A stretch of DNA of 64,000 nucleotides from the NCBI GenBank assembly GCA_948099385.1, contig CANUEZ040000196.1, positions 603,001 to 667,000 of the forward strand, given 5' to 3'. The notes below the pieces were generated by a model that did no database searches, was not told the origin of the DNA, and was given only the letters and a program-made list of their open reading frames with translations. Of the stretch, positions 10,100 through 25,610 are shown one piece after another. Source of the stretch: Fasciola hepatica (taxonomy: Eukaryota > Platyhelminthes > Trematoda > Plagiorchiida > Fasciolidae). A program made the translations under genes and the position numbers. Position 1 is the first letter of the stretch. Each line of letters begins with the position of its first letter.

Positions 10100-11079
10100 A
10101 CATCGACCGACAAACACACGGGCACTCCAACAACCGGTGAACCATTGTGAATCGAACAACTTAACAACACAAGGCTATCCGGGATGGCTCTCAACGCTTT
10201 GTTCAACATCTACATTACATCATATATAGAAACCTTCCCAAACTCGCTTCAAATTTGAATGGTAAGAACCAGCTTCGCGCACACCGATCCACTCCTTTGA
10301 TGGATGACTTCTCTGTAGGGGCCTAAGTACAACCAACGCATTCCCAAATGAACAACCTACACAGCTTCCTTACTATGCATGCAATTGATTAGTAGTACGA
10401 GATTAGATCAGATCAGATTAGATTTGTATAATATGATTGATCATGCAGCTTGAACGCTCAACTGAGCATTGAAATCCATGGAAGCACTGTACAGCTGTTT
10501 CATCCTCTAAGGGACTCGACTCATCAGCAGTGCACATCGACCGACAAACACACGGGCACTCCAACAACCGATGAACCATTGTGAATCGAACAACTTAAGA
10601 ACACAATGCTATCCGGGATGGCTCTCAACGCTTTGTTCAACATCTACATTACATCATATATAGAAACCTTCCCAAACTCGCTTCAAATTTGAATGGTAAG
10701 AACCAGCTTCGCGCACAACGATCCACTCCTATGATGGATGACTTCTCTGTAGGGGCCTAAGTACAACCAACGCATTCCCAAATGAACAACCTACACAGCT
10801 TCCTCACTATGCATGCAATTGATTAGTAGTACGAGATTAGATCAGATCAGATTAGATTTGTATAATATGATTGATCATGCAGCTTGAACGCTCAACTGAG
10901 CATTGAAATGGATGGAAGCACTGTACAGCTGTTTCATCCTCTAAGGGACTCGACTCATCAGCAGTGCACATCGACCGAGCAACCACGGGCACTCCAACAA
11001 CCGATGAACCATTGTGAATCGAACAACTTAAGAACACAATGCTATCCGGGATGGCTCTCAACGCTTTGTTCAACATCTA

Positions 11080-11101
11080 CATTACATCATATATAGAAAC
11101 C
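11080..11101. repeat. +2-bp AT-rich variant (reference example)
   Basis: CATTACATCATATATAGAAACC replaces CACTACATGATATAGCACCC in shifted form, adding two bases. The family occurs in monomers 6546, 10008, 10442, 10876, 11309, 12174, 12608, 27783, 29524, 34300, 36049, 41682, 50758, 53354, 55082, 56379 and 57689, with a related CATCATACATAGC form in 19543, 26480 and 28217. Confidence 0.85.
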
Positions 11102-13040
11102 TTCCCAAACTCGCTTCAAATTTGAATGGTAAGAACCAGCTTCGCGCACAACGATCCACTCCTATGATGGATGACTTCTCTGTAGGGGCTTAAGTACAAC
11201 CAAAGCATTCCCAAATGAACAACCTACACAGCTTCCTCACTATGCATGCAATTGATTAGTAGTACGAGATTAGATAAGATCAGATTAGATTTGTATAATA
11301 TGATTGATCATGCAGCTTGAACGCTCAACTGAGCATTGAAATCCATGGAAGCACTGTACAGCTGTTTCATCCTCTAAGGGACTCGACTCATCAGCAGTGC
11401 ACATCGACCGAGCAACCACGAGCACTCCAACAACCGGTGAACCATTGTGAATCGAACAACTTAAGAACACAATGCTATCCGGGATGGCTCTCAACGCTTT
11501 GTTCAACATCTACATTACATCATATATAGAAACCTTCCCAAACTCGCTTCAAATTTGAATGGTAAGAACCAGCTTCGCGCACACCGATCCACTCCTATGA
11601 TGGATGACTTCTCTGTAGGGGCCTAAGTACAACCAACGCATTCCCAAATGAACAACCTACACAGCTTCCATATTATGCATGCAATTGATTAGTAGTACGA
11701 GATTAGATCAGATCAGATTAGATTTGTATAATATGATTGATCATGCAGCTTGAACGCTCAACTGAGCATTGAAATCCATGGAAGCACTGTACAGCTGTTT
11801 CATCCTCTAAGGGACTCGACTCATCAGCAGTGCACATCGACCGACAAACACACGGGCACTCCAACAACCGGTGAACCATTGTGAATCGAACAACTTAACA
11901 ACACAAGGCTATCCGGGATGGCTCTCAACGCTTTGTTCAACATCTACACTACATGATATAGCACCCTTCCCAAACTCGCTTCAAATTTGAATGGTAAGAA
12001 CCAGCTTCGCGCACACCGATCCACTCCTATGATGGATGACTTCTCTGTAGGGGCCTAAGTACAACCAACGCATTCCCAAATGAACAACCTACACAGCTTC
12101 CTTACTATGCATGCAATTGATTAGTAGTACGAGATTAGATCAGATCAGATTAGATTTGTATAATATGATTGATCATGCAGCTTGAACGCTCAACTGAGCA
12201 TTGAAATCCATGGAAGCACTGTACAGCTGTTTCATCCTCTAAGGGACTCGACTCATCAGCAGTGCACATCGACCGACAAACACACGGGCACTCCAACAAC
12301 CGATGAACCATTGTGAATCGAACAACTTAAGAACACAATGCTATCAGGGATGGCTCTCAACGCTTTGTTCAACATCTACATTACATCATATATAGAAACC
12401 TTCCCAAACTCGCTTCAAATTTGAATGGTAAGAACCAGCTTCGCGCACAACGATCCACTCCTATGATGAATGACTTCTCTGTAGGGGCCTAAGTACAACC
12501 AACGCATTCCCAAATGAACAACCTACACAGCTTCCTCACTATGCATGCAATTGATTAGTAGTACGAGATTAGATCAGATCAGATTAGATTTGTATAATAT
12601 GATTGATCATGCAGCTTGAACGCTCAACTGAGCATTGAAATGGATGGAAGCACTGTACAGCTGTTTCATCCTCTAAGGGACTCGACTCATCAGCAGTGCA
12701 CATCGACCGAGCAACCACGGGCACTCCAACAACCGATGAACCATTGTGAATCGAACAACTTAAGAACACAAGGCTATCCGGGATGGCTCTCAACGCTTTG
12801 TTCAACATCTACATTACATCATATATAGAAACCTTCCCAAACTCGCTTCAAATTTGAATGGTAAGAACCAGCTTCGCGCACAACGATCCACTCCTATGAT
12901 GGATGACTTCTCTGTAGGGGCCTAAGTACAACCAACGCATTCCCAAATGAACAACCTACACAGCTTCCTTACTATGCATGCAATTGATTAGTAGTACGAG
13001 ATTAGATCAGATCAGATTAGATTTGTATAATATGATTGAT

Positions 13041-16000
13041 CATGCGGCTTGAACGCTCAACTGAGCATTGAAATACATGGAAGCACTGTACAGCTGTTTC
13101 ATCCTCTAAGGGACTCGACTCATCAGCAGTGCACATCGACCGACAAACACACGGGCACTCCAACAACCGGTGAACCATTGTGAATCGAACAACTTAACAA
13201 CACAAGGCTATCCGGGATGGCTATCAACGAATTCTTCCACATCTACACTACATGATATAGCACCCTTCACAAACTCGCTTCAAATTTGAATGGTAAGAAC
13301 CAGGTTCGCGCACACCGATCGACTCCTATGATGGATGACTTCTCTGTAGGGGCCTAAGTACAACCAACGCATTCCCAAATGAACAACCCAAACAGATTCC
13401 TTACTATGCATGCAATTGATTAGTAGTACGAGATTAGATCAGATTAGATTAGATTTGTATAATATGATTGATCATGCAGCTTGAACGCTCAACTGAGCAT
13501 TGAAATCCATGGAAGCACTGTACAGCTGTTTCATCCTCTAAGGGACTCGACTCATCAGCAGTGCACATCGACCGACAAACACACGGGCACTCCAACAACC
13601 GGTGAACCATTGTGAATCGAACAACTTAACAACACAATGCTATCCGGGATGGCTATCAACGCTTTGTTCAACATCTACACTACATGATATAGCACCCTTC
13701 CCAAACTCGCTTCAAATTTGAATGGTAAGAACCAGCTTCGCGCACACCGATCCACTCCTATGATGGATGACTTCTCTGTAGGGGCCTAAGTACAACCAAC
13801 GCATTCCCAAATGAACAACCCAAACAGATTCCTTACTATGCATGCAATTGATTAGTAGTACCAGATTAGATTAGATTAGATTAGATTTGTATAATATGAT
13901 TGATCATGCAGCTTGAACGCTCAACTGAGCATTGAAATCCATGGAAGCACTGTACAGCTGTTTCATCCTCTAAGGGACTCGACTCATCAGCAGTGCACAT
14001 CGACCGACAAACACACGGGCACTCCAACAACCGGTGAACCATTGTGAATCGAACAACTTAACAACACAAGGCTATCCGGGATGGCTCTCAACGCTTTGTT
14101 CAACATCTACACTACATGATATAGCACCCTTCCCAAACTCGCTTCAAATTTTAATGGTAAGAACCAGCTTCGCGCACACCGATCGACTCCTATGATGGAT
14201 GACTTCTCTGTAGGCGCCTAAGTACAACCAACGCATTCCCAAATGAACAACCTACACAGCTTCCTTACTATGCGTGCAATTGATTAGTAGTACGAGATGA
14301 GTTCAGATTAGATTAGATTTGTATAATATGATTGATCATGCAGCTTGAACGCTCAACTGAGCATTGAAATCCATGGAAGCACTGTACAGCTGTTTCATCC
14401 TCTAAGGGACTCGACTCATCAGCAGTGCACATCGACCGACAAACACACGGGCACTCCAACAACCGGTGAACCATTGTGAATCGAACAACTTAACAACACA
14501 AGGCTATCCGGGATGGCTCTCAACGCTTTGTTCAACATCTACACTACATGATATAGCACCCTTCCCAAACTCGCTTCAAATTTGAATGGTAAGAACCAGC
14601 TTCGCGCACACCGATCGACTCCTATGATGGATGACTTCTCTGTAGGGGCCTAAGTACAACCAACGCATTCCCAAATGAACAACCTACACAGCTTCCTTAC
14701 TATGCATGCAATTGATTAGTAGTACGAGATTAGATCAGATCAGATTAGATTTGTATAATATGATTGATCATGCAGCTTGAACGCTCAACTGAGCATTGAA
14801 ATCCATGGAAGCACTGTACAGCTGTTTCATCCTCTAAGGGACTCGACTCATCAGCAGTGCACATCGACCGACAAACACACGGGCACTCCAACAACCGGTG
14901 AACCATTGTGAATCGAACAACTTAACAACAAAAGGCTATCCGGGATGGCTCTCAACGCTTTGTTCAACATCTACACTACATGATATAGCACCCTTCCCAA
15001 ACTCGCTTCAAATTTGAATGGTAAGAACCAGCTTCGCGCACACCGATCGACTCCTATGATGGATGACTTCTCTGTAGGGGCCTAAGTACAACCAACGCAT
15101 TCCCAAATGAACAACCTACACAGCTTCCTTACTATGCATGCAATTGATTAGTAGTACGATATGAGATTAGATCAGATTAGATTAGATTTGTATAATATGA
15201 TTGATCATGCAGCTTGAACGCTCAACTGAGCATTGAAATCCATGGAAGCACTGTACAGCTGTTTCATCCTCTAAGGGACTCGACTCATCAGCAGTGCACA
15301 TCGACCGACAAACACACGGGCACTCCAACAACCGGTGAACCATTGTAAATCGAACAACTTAACAACACAAGGCTATCCGGGATGGCTCTCAACGCTTTGT
15401 TCAACATCTACACTACATGATATAGCACCCTTCCCAAACTCGCTTCAAATTTTGATGGTAAGAACCAGCTTCGCGCACACCGATCCACTCCTATGATGGA
15501 TGACTTCTCTGTAGGCGCCTAAGTACAACCAACGCATTCCCAAATGAACAACCTACACAGCTTCCTTACTATGCATGCAATTGATTAGTAGTACGAGATT
15601 AGATCAGATTAGATTAGATTTGTATAATATGATTGGTCATGCAGCTTGAACGATCAACTGAGCAATGAAATGGAAGGAAGCACTGTACAGCTGTTTCATC
15701 CTCTAAGGGACTCGACTCATCAGCAGTGCACATCGACCGAGCCACCACGGGCACTCCAACAACCGGTGAACCATTGTGAATCGAACAACTTAACAACACA
15801 AGGCTATCCGGGATGGCTCTCAACGCTTTGTTCAACATCTACACTACATGATATAGCACCATTCCCAAACTCGCTTCAAATTTGAATGGTAAGAACCAGC
15901 TTCGCGCACACCGATCGACTCCTATGATGGATGACTTCTCTGTAGGGGCCAAAGTACAACCAACGCATTCCCAAATGAACAACCTACACAGCTTCCTTAC

Positions 16001-19000
16001 TATGCATGCAATTGATTATTAGTACGAGTTTAGATTAGATTAGATCAGATTAGATTTGTATAATATGATTGATCATGCAGCTTGAACGCTCAACTGAGCA
16101 TTGAAATCCATGGAAGCACTGTACAGCTGTTTCATCCTCTAAGGGACTCGACTCATCAGCAGTGCACATCGACCGACAAACACACGGGCACTCCAACAAC
16201 CGGTGAACCATTGTGAATCGAACAACTTAACACAACAAGACTATCCGGGATGGCTCTCAACGCTTTGTTCAACATCTACACTACATGATATAGCACCCTT
16301 CCCAAACTCGCTTCAAATTTGAATGGTAAGAACCAGCTTCGCGCACACCGATCCACTCCTATGATGGATGACTTCTCTGTAGGGGCCTAAGTACAACCAA
16401 CGCATTCCCAAATGAACAACCTACACAGCTTCCTTACTATGCATGCAAATGATAAGTAGTACGAGATTAGATCAGATCAGATTAGATTTGTATAATATGA
16501 TTGATCATGCAGCTTGAACGCTCAACTGAGCATTGAAATCCATGGAAGCACTGTACAGCTGTTTCATCCTCTAAGGGACTCGCCTCATCAGCAGTGCACA
16601 TCGACCGACAAACACACGGGCACTCCAACAACCGGTGAACCATTGTGAATCGAACAACTTAACAAAACAAGGCTATCCGGGATGGCTCTCAACGCTTTGT
16701 TCAACATCTACACTACATGATATAGCACCCTTCCCAAACTCGCTTCAAATTTGAATGGTAAGAACCAGCTTCGCGCACACCGATCGACTCCTATGATGGA
16801 TGACTTCTCTGTAGGGGCCTAAGTACAACCAACGCATTCCCAAATGAACAACCTACACAGCTTCCTTACTATGCATGCAATTGATTAGTAGTACGAGATT
16901 AGATCAGATCAGATCAGATTAGATTTGTATAATATGATTGATCATGCAGCTTGAACGCTCAACTGAGCATTGAAATCCATGGAAGCACTGTACAGCTGTT
17001 TCATCCTCTAAGGGACTCGACTCATCAGCAGTGCACATCGACCGACAAACACACGGGCACTCCAACAACCGGTGAACCATTGTGAATCGGAAAACTTAAC
17101 AACACAAGGCTATCCGGGATGGCTATCAACGCTTTGTTCAACATCTACACTACATGATATAGCACCCTTCCCAAACTCGCTTCAAATTTGAATGGTAAGA
17201 ACCAGCTTCGCGCACACCGATCCACTCCTATGATGGATGACTTCTCTGTAGGGGCCTAAGTACAACCAACGCATTCCCAAATGAACAACCTACACAGCTT
17301 CCATACTATGCATGCAATTGATTAGTAGTACGAGATTAGATCAGATCAGATTAGATTTGTATATTATGATTGATCATGCAGCTTGAACGCTCAACTGAGC
17401 ATTGAAATCCATGGAAGCACTGTACAGTTGTTTCATCCTCTAAGGGACTCGACTCATCAGCAGTGCACATCGACCGACAAACACACGGGCACTCCAACAA
17501 CCGGTGAACCATTGTGAATCGAACAACCTAACAAAACAAGACTATCCGGGATGGCTCTCAACGCTTTGTTCAACATCTACACTACATGATATAGCACCCT
17601 TCCCAAACTCGCTTCAAATTTGATTGGTAAGAACCAGCTTCGCGCACACCGATCGACTCCTATGATGGATGACTTCTCTGTAGGGGCCTAAGTACAACCA
17701 ACGCATTCCCAAATGAACAACCTACACAGCTTCCTCACTATGCATGCAATTGATTAGTAGTACGAGATAAGATTAGATCAGATTAGATTAGATTTGTATA
17801 ATATGATTGATCATGCAGCTTGAACGCTCAACTGAGCATTGAAATCCATGGAAGCACTGTACAGCTGTTTCATCCTCTAAGGGACTCGACTCATCAGCAG
17901 TGCACATCGACCGAGCCCCCACGGGCACTCCAACAACCGGTGAACCATTGTGAATCGAACAACTTAACAACACAAGGCTATCCGGGATGGCTATCAACGC
18001 TTTGTTCAACATCTACACTACATGATATAGCACCCTTCCCAAACTCGCTTCAAATTTGAATGGTAAGAACCAGCTTCGCGCACACCGATCGACTCCTATG
18101 ATGGATGACTTTTCTGTAGGGGCCTAAGTACAACCAACGCATTCCCAAATGAACAACCCAAACAGATTCCTTACTATGCATGCAATTGATTAGTAGTACG
18201 AGATTAGATCAGATCAGATTAGATTTGTATAATATGATTTATCATGCAGCTTGAACGCTCAACTGAGCATTGAAATCCATGGTAGCACTGTACAGCTGTT
18301 TCATCCTCTAAGGGACTCGACTCATCAGCAGTGCACATCGACCGAGCAACCACGGGCACTCCAACAACCGATGAACCATTGTGAATCGAACAACTTAACA
18401 TCACAAGGCTATCCGGGGTGGCTCTCAACGCTTTGTTCAACATCTACACTACATGATATAGCACCCTTCCCAAACTCGCTTCAAATTTGAATGGTAAGAA
18501 CCAGCTTCGCGCACACCGATCCACTCCTATGATGGATGACTTCTCTGTAGGGGCCTAAGTACAACCAACGCATTCCCAAATGAACAACCTACACAGCTTC
18601 CATACTGTGCATGCAATTGATTAGTAGTACGAGATTAGATCAGATCAGATTAGATTTGTATAATATGATTGATCATGCAGCTTGAACGCTCAACTGAGCA
18701 TTGAAATCCATGGAAGCACTGTACAGCTGTTTCATCCTCTAAGGGACTCGACTCATCAGCAGTGCACATCGACCGACAAACACACGGGCACTCCAACAAC
18801 CGGTGAACCATTGTGAATCGAACAACTTAACAACACAAGGCTATCCGGGATGGCTCTCAACGCTTTGTTCAACATCTACACTACATGATATAGCACCCTT
18901 CCCAAACTCGCTTCAAATTTGAATGGTAAGAACCAGCTTCGCGCACACCGATCGACTCCTATGATGGATGACTTCTCTGTAGGCGCCTAAGTACAACCAA

Positions 19001-22000
19001 CGCATTCCCAAATGAACAACCTACACAGCTTCCTTACTATGCATGCAATTGATTAGTAGTACGAGATTAGATCAGATTAGATTAGATTTGTATAATATGA
19101 TTGATCATGCAGCTTGAACGCTCAACTGAGCATTGAAATGGATGGAAGCACTGTACAGCTGTTTCATCCTCTAAGGGACTCGACTCATCAGCAGTGCACA
19201 TCGACCGACAAACACACGGGCACTCCAACAACCGGTGAACCATTGTGAATCGAACAACTTAACAACACAAGGCTATCCGGGATGGCTATCAACGCTTTGT
19301 TCAACATCTACACTACATGATATAGCACCCTTCCCAAACTCGCTTCAAATTTGAATGGTAAGAACCAGCTTCGCGCACACCGATCGACTCCTATGATGGA
19401 TGACTTCTCTGTAGGGGCCTAAGTACAACCAACGCATTCCCAAATGAACAACCTACACAGCTTCCTTACTATGCATGCAATTGATTAGTAGTACGAGATT
19501 AGATCAGATCAGATTAGATTAGATTTGTATAATATGATTGATCATGCAGCTTGAACGCTCAACTGAGCATTGAAATCCATGGAAGCACTGTACAGCTGTT
19601 TCATCCTCTAAGGGACTCGACTCATCAGCAGTGCACATCGACCGACAAACACACGGGCACTCCAACAACCGGTGAACCATTGTGAATCGAACAACTTAAC
19701 ACAACAAGACTATCCGGGATGGCTCTCAACGCTTTGTTCAACATCTACACTACATCATACATAGCACCCTTCCCAAACTCGCTTCAAATTTGAATGGTAA
19801 GAACCAGCTTCGCGCACACCGATCGACTCCTATGATGGATGACTTTTCTGTAGGGGCCTAAGTACAACCAACGCATTCCCAAATGAACAACCCAAACAGA
19901 TTCCTTACTATGCATGCAATTGATTAGTAGTACGAGATTAGATCAGATCAGATTAGATTTGTATAATATGATTGATCATGCAGCTTGAACGCTCAACTGA
20001 GCATTGAAATCCATGGAAGCACTGTACAGCTGTTTCATCCTCTAAGGGACTCGACTCATCAGCAGTGCACATCGACCGACAAACACACGGGCACTCCAAC
20101 AACCGGTGAACCATTGTGAATCGAACAACTTAACAAAATAAGGCTATCCGGGATGGCTCTCAACGCTTTGTTCAACATCTACACTACATGATATAGCACC
20201 CTTCCCAAACTCGCTTCAAATTTGAATGGTAAGAACCAGTTTCGCGCACACCGATCCACTCCTATGATGGATGACTTCTCTGTAGGGGCCTAAGTACAAC
20301 CAACGCATTCCCAAATGAACAACCTACACAGCTTCCATTCTGTGCATGCAATTGATTAGTAGTACGAGATTAGATCAGATTAGATTAGATTTGTATAATA
20401 TGATTGATCATGCAGCTTGAACGCTCAACTGAGCATTGAAATCCATGGAAGCACTGTACAGCTGTTTCATCCTCTAAGGGACTCGACTCATCAGCAGTGC
20501 ACATCGACCGACAAACACACGGGCACTCCAACAACCGGTGAACCATTGTGAATCGAACAACTTAACAACACAAGGCTATCCGGGATGGCTCTCAACGCTT
20601 TGTTCAACATCTACACTACATGATATAGCACCCTTCCCAAACTCGCTTCAAATTTGAATGGTAAGAACCAGCTTCGCGCACACCGATCGACTCCTATGAT
20701 GGATGACTTCTCTGTAGGGGCCTAAGTACAACCAACGCATTCCCAAATGAACAACCTACACAGCTTCCTTACTATGCATGCAATTGATTAGTGGTACGAG
20801 ATTAGATCAGATTAGATTAGATTTGTATAATATGGTTGATCATGCAGCTTGAACGCTCAACTGAGCATTGAAATGGATGGAAGCACTGTACAGCTGTTTC
20901 ATCCTCTAAGGGACTCGACTCATCAGCAGTGCACATCGACCGACAAACACACGGGCACTCCAACAACCGGTGAACCATTGTGAATCGAACAACCTAACAA
21001 AACAAGACTATCCGGGATGGCTCTCAACGCTTTGTTCAACATCTACACTACATGATATAGCACCCTTCCCAAACTCGCTTCAAATTTGAATGGTAAGAAC
21101 CAGCTTCGCGCACACCGATCGACTCCTATGATGGATGACTTCTCTGTAGGGGCCAAAGTACAACCAACGCATTCCCAAATGAACAACCTACACAGCTTCC
21201 TTACTATGCATGCAATTGATTAGTAGTACGAGATTAGATCAGATTAGATTAGATTTGTATAATATGATTGATCATGCAGCTTGAACGCTCAACTGAGCAT
21301 TGAAATCCATGGAAGCACTGTACAGCTGTTTCATCCTCTAAGGGACTCGACTCATCAGCAGTGCACATCGACCGACAAACACACGGGCACTCCAACAACC
21401 GGTGAACCATTGTGAATCGAACAACTTAACAACACAAGGCTATCCGGGATGGCTCTCAACGCTTTGTTCAACATCTACACTACATGATATAGCACCCTTC
21501 CCAAACTCGCTTCAAATTTGAATGGTAAGAACCAGCTTCGCGCACACCGATCGACTCCTATGATGGATGACTTCTCTGTAGGGGCCTAAGTACAACCAAC
21601 GCATTCCCAAATGAACAACCTACACAGCTTCCTTACTATGCATGCAATTGATTAGTAGTACGAGATTAGATCAGATCAGATTAGATTTGTATAATATGAT
21701 TGATCATGCAGCTTGAACGCTCAACTGAGCATTGAAATCCATGGAAGCACTGTACAGCTGTTTCATCCTCTAAGGGACTCGACTCATCAGCAGTGCACAT
21801 CGACCGACAAACACACGGGCACTCCAACAACCGGTGAACCATTGTGAATCGAACAACTTAACAAAACAAGGCTATCCGGGATGGCTATCAACGCTTTGTT
21901 CAACATCTACACTACATGATATAGCACCCTTCCCAAACTCGCTTCAAATTTGAATGGTAAGAACAAGCTTCGCGCACACCGATCCACTCCTATGATGGAT

Positions 22001-22136
22001 GACTTCTCTGTAGGGGCCTAAGTACAACCAACGCATTCACAAATGAACAACCTACACAGCTTCCTTACTATGCATGCAATTGATTAGTAGTACGAGATTA
22101 GATCAGATTAGATTAGATTTGTATAATATGATTGAT
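13041..22136. repeat. Array segment 4 (21 monomers, fairly homogeneous)
   Basis: Monomer starts: 13041, 13473, 13905, 14337, 14769, 15206, 15638, 16074, 16506, 16943, 17375, 17812, 18243, 18674, 19106, 19543, 19977, 20409, 20841, 21273, 21705. Most have the ACAAACAC form of the one-base indel site. Minor shared states link non-adjacent copies: AACCCAAACAGATTCC in 13041, 13473, 17812 and 19543; TAGGCGCC in 13905, 15206 and 18674; ACAAGACTATCC in 16074, 17375, 19543 and 20841. Confidence 0.88.
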
Positions 22137-25100
22137 CATGCAGCTTGAACGCTCAACTGAGCATTGAAATGGATGGAAGCACTGTACAGCTGTTTCATCC
22201 TCTAAGGGACTCGACTCATCAGCAGTGCACATCGACCGACAAACACACGGGCACTCCAACAACTGGTGAACCATTGTGAATCGAACAACTTAACAACACA
22301 AGGCTATCCGGGATGGCTATCAACGCTTTGTTCAACATCTACACTACATGATATAGCACCCTTCCCAAACTCGCTTCAAATTTGAATGGTAAGAACCAGC
22401 TTCGCGCACACCGATCCACTCCTATGATGGATGACTTCTCTGTAGGGGCCTAAGTACAACCAACGCATTCCCAAATGAACAACCTACACAGCTTCCTTAC
22501 TATGCATGCAATTGATTAGTAGTACGAGATTAGATCAGATCAGATTAGATTTGTATAATATGATTGATCATGCAGCTTGAACGCTCAACTGAGCATTGAA
22601 ATCCATGGAAGCACTGTACAGCTGTTTCATCCTCTAAGGGACTCGACTCATCAGCAGTGCACATCGACCGAGCCACCACGGGCACTCCAACATCCGGTGA
22701 ACCATCGTGAATTGAAAAACTTATGAAAACAAAGCTATCCGGGATGGCTCTCAACGCTTTGTTCAACATCTACACTACATGATATAGCACCCTTCCCAAA
22801 CTCGCTTCAAATTTGAATGGTAAGAACCAGCTTCGCGCACACCGATCGACTCCTATGATGGATGACTTCTCTGTAGGCGCCTAAGTACAACCAACGCATT
22901 CCCAAATGAACAACCTACACAGCTTCCTTACTATGCATGCAATTGATTAGTAGTACGAGATTAGATCAGATTAGATTAGATTTGTATAATATGATTGATC
23001 ATGCAGCTTGAACGCTCAACTGAGCATTGAAATCCATGGAAGCACTGTACAGCTGTTTCATCCTCTAAGGGACTCGACTCATCAGCAGTGCACATCGACC
23101 GACAAACACACGGGCACTCCAACAACCGGTGAACCATTGTGAATCGAACAACTTAACAACACAAGGCTATCCGGGATGGCTATCAACGCTTTGTTCAACA
23201 TCTACACTACATGATATAGCACCCTTCCCAAACTCGCTTCAAATTTGAATGGTAAGAACCAGCTTCGCGCACACCGATCGACTCCTATGATGGATGACTT
23301 CTCTGTAGGGGCCAAAGTACAACCAACGCATTCCCAAATGAACAACCTACACAGCTTCCTTACTATGCATGCAATTGATTAGTAGTACGAGATTAGATTA
23401 GATCAGATCAGATTAGATTTGTATAATATGATTGATCATGCAGCTTGAACGCTCAACTGAGCATTGAAATCCATGGAAGCACTGTACAGCTGTTTCATCC
23501 TCTAAGGGACTCGCCTCATCAGCAGTGCACATCGACCGACAAACACACGGGCACTCCAACAACCGGTGAACCATCGTGAATTGAAAAACTTGAGAACACA
23601 ATGCTATCCGGGATGGCTCTCAATGCTTTGTTCAACATCTACACTACATGATATAGCAGTCTTCCGAAACTCGCTTCAAATTTGAATGGTAAGAACCAGC
23701 TTCGCGCACACCGATCCACTCCTATGATGGATGACTTCTCTGTAGGGGCCTGAGTACAACCAACGCATTCCCAAATGAACAACCTACACAGCTTCCTTAC
23801 TATGCATGCAATTGATTAGTAGTACGAGATTAGATCAGATCAGATTAGATTAGATTTGTATAATATGATTGATCATGCAGCTTGAACGCTCAACTGAGCA
23901 TTGAAATGGATGGAAGCACTGTACAGCTGTTTCATCCTCTAAGGGACTCGACTCATCAGCAGTGCACATCGACCGACAAACACACGGGCACTCCAACAAC
24001 TGGTGAACCATTGTGAATCGAACAACTTAACAACACAAGGCTATCCGGGATGGCTATCAACGCTTTGTTCAACATCTACACTACATGATATAGCACCCTT
24101 CCCAAACTCGCTTCAAATTTGAATGGTAAGAACCAGCTTCGCGCACACCGATCCACTCCTATGATGGATGACTTCTCTGTAGGGGCCTAAGTACAACCAA
24201 CGCATTCCCAAATGAACAACCTACACAGCTTCCTTACTATGCATGCAATTGATTAGTAGTACGAGATTAGATCAGATCAGATTAGATTTGTATAATATGA
24301 TTGATCATGCAGCTTGAACGCTCAACTGAGCATTGAAATCCATGGAAGCACTGTACAGCTGTTTCATCCTCTAAGGGACTCGACTCATCAGCAGTGCACA
24401 TCGACCGAGCCACCACGGGCACTCCAACATCCGGTGAACCATCGTGAATTGAAAAACTTATGAAAACAAAGCTATCCGGGATGGCTCTCAACGCTTTGTT
24501 CAACATCTACACTACATGATATAGCACCCTTCCCAAACTCGCTTCAAATTTGAATGGTAAGAACCAGCTTCGCGCACACCGATCGACTCCTATGATGGAT
24601 GACTTCTCTGTAGGCGCCTAAGTACAACCAACGCATTCCCAAATGAACAACCTACACAGCTTCCTTACTATGCATGCAATTGATTAGTAGTACGAGATTA
24701 GATTAGATCAGATTAGATTTGTATAATATGATTGATCATGCAGCTTGAACGCTCAACTGAGCATTGAAATCCATGGAAGCACTGTACAGCTGTTTCATCC
24801 TCTAAGGGACTCGACTCATCAGCAGTGCACATCGACCGACAAACACACGGGCACTCCAACAACCGGTGAACCATTGTGAATCGAACAACTTAACAACACA
24901 AGGCTATCCGGGATGGCTATCAACGCTTTGTTCAACATCTACACTACATGATATAGCACCCTTCCCAAACTCGCTTCAAATTTGAATGGTAAGAACCAGC
25001 TTCGCGCACACCGATCCACTCCTATGATGGAGGAATTCTCTGTAGGGGCCTAAGTACAACCAACGCATTCCCAAATGAACAACCTACACAGCTTCCTTAC

Positions 25101-25610
25101 TATGCATGCAATTGATTAGTAGTACGAGATTAGATTAGATCAGATCAGATTAGATTTGTATAATATGATTGATCATGCAGCTTGAACGCTCAACTGAGCA
25201 TTGAAATCCATGGAAGCACTGTACAGCTGTTTCATCCTCTAAGGGACTCGCCTCATCAGCAGTGCACATCGACCGACAAACACACGGGCACTCCAACAAC
25301 CGGTGAACCATCGTGAATTGAAAAACTTGAGAACACAATGCTATCCGGGATGGCTCTCAATGCTTTGTTCAACATCTACACTACATGATATAGCACCCTT
25401 CCCAAACTCGCTTCCAATTTGAATGGTAAGAACCAGCTTCGCGCACACCGATCCACTCCTATGATGGATGACTTCTCTGTAGGGGCCTGAGTACAACCAA
25501 CGCATTCCCAAATGAACAACCTACACAGCTTCCTTACTATGCATGCAATTGATTAGTAGTACGAGATTAGATCAGATCAGATTAGATTAGATTTGTATAA
25601 TATGATTGAT
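22137..25610. repeat. Array segment 5: tandem tetramer duplication (1737 bp x 2)
   Basis: Monomer starts 22137, 22569, 23000, 23437 are repeated in order at 23874, 24306, 24737, 25174, each 1737 bp on. Diagnostic states recur in register: GGATGG with AACTGGTG; GAGCCACC with ACATCCGGTG and TTATGAAAACAAAGC; and GCCTCATC with TTGAGAACACAATGC. By eye the two units differ at only a dozen or so bases, for example AGTCTTCCGAAAC in the first fourth monomer and GGAGGAATTC in the second third monomer. Confidence 0.9.

Larger units (their letters stand above)
10008..13040. repeat. Array segment 3 (7 monomers, +2-bp AT-rich variant)
   Basis: Monomer starts: 10008, 10442, 10876, 11309, 11742, 12174, 12608. 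All except 11742 carry CATTACATCATATATAG instead of CACTACATGATATAG, adding two bases (434 or 433 bp). Several also have CTTAAGAACACAATG and the GAGCAACC indel form, so this is a local subfamily expansion. Confidence 0.88.
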
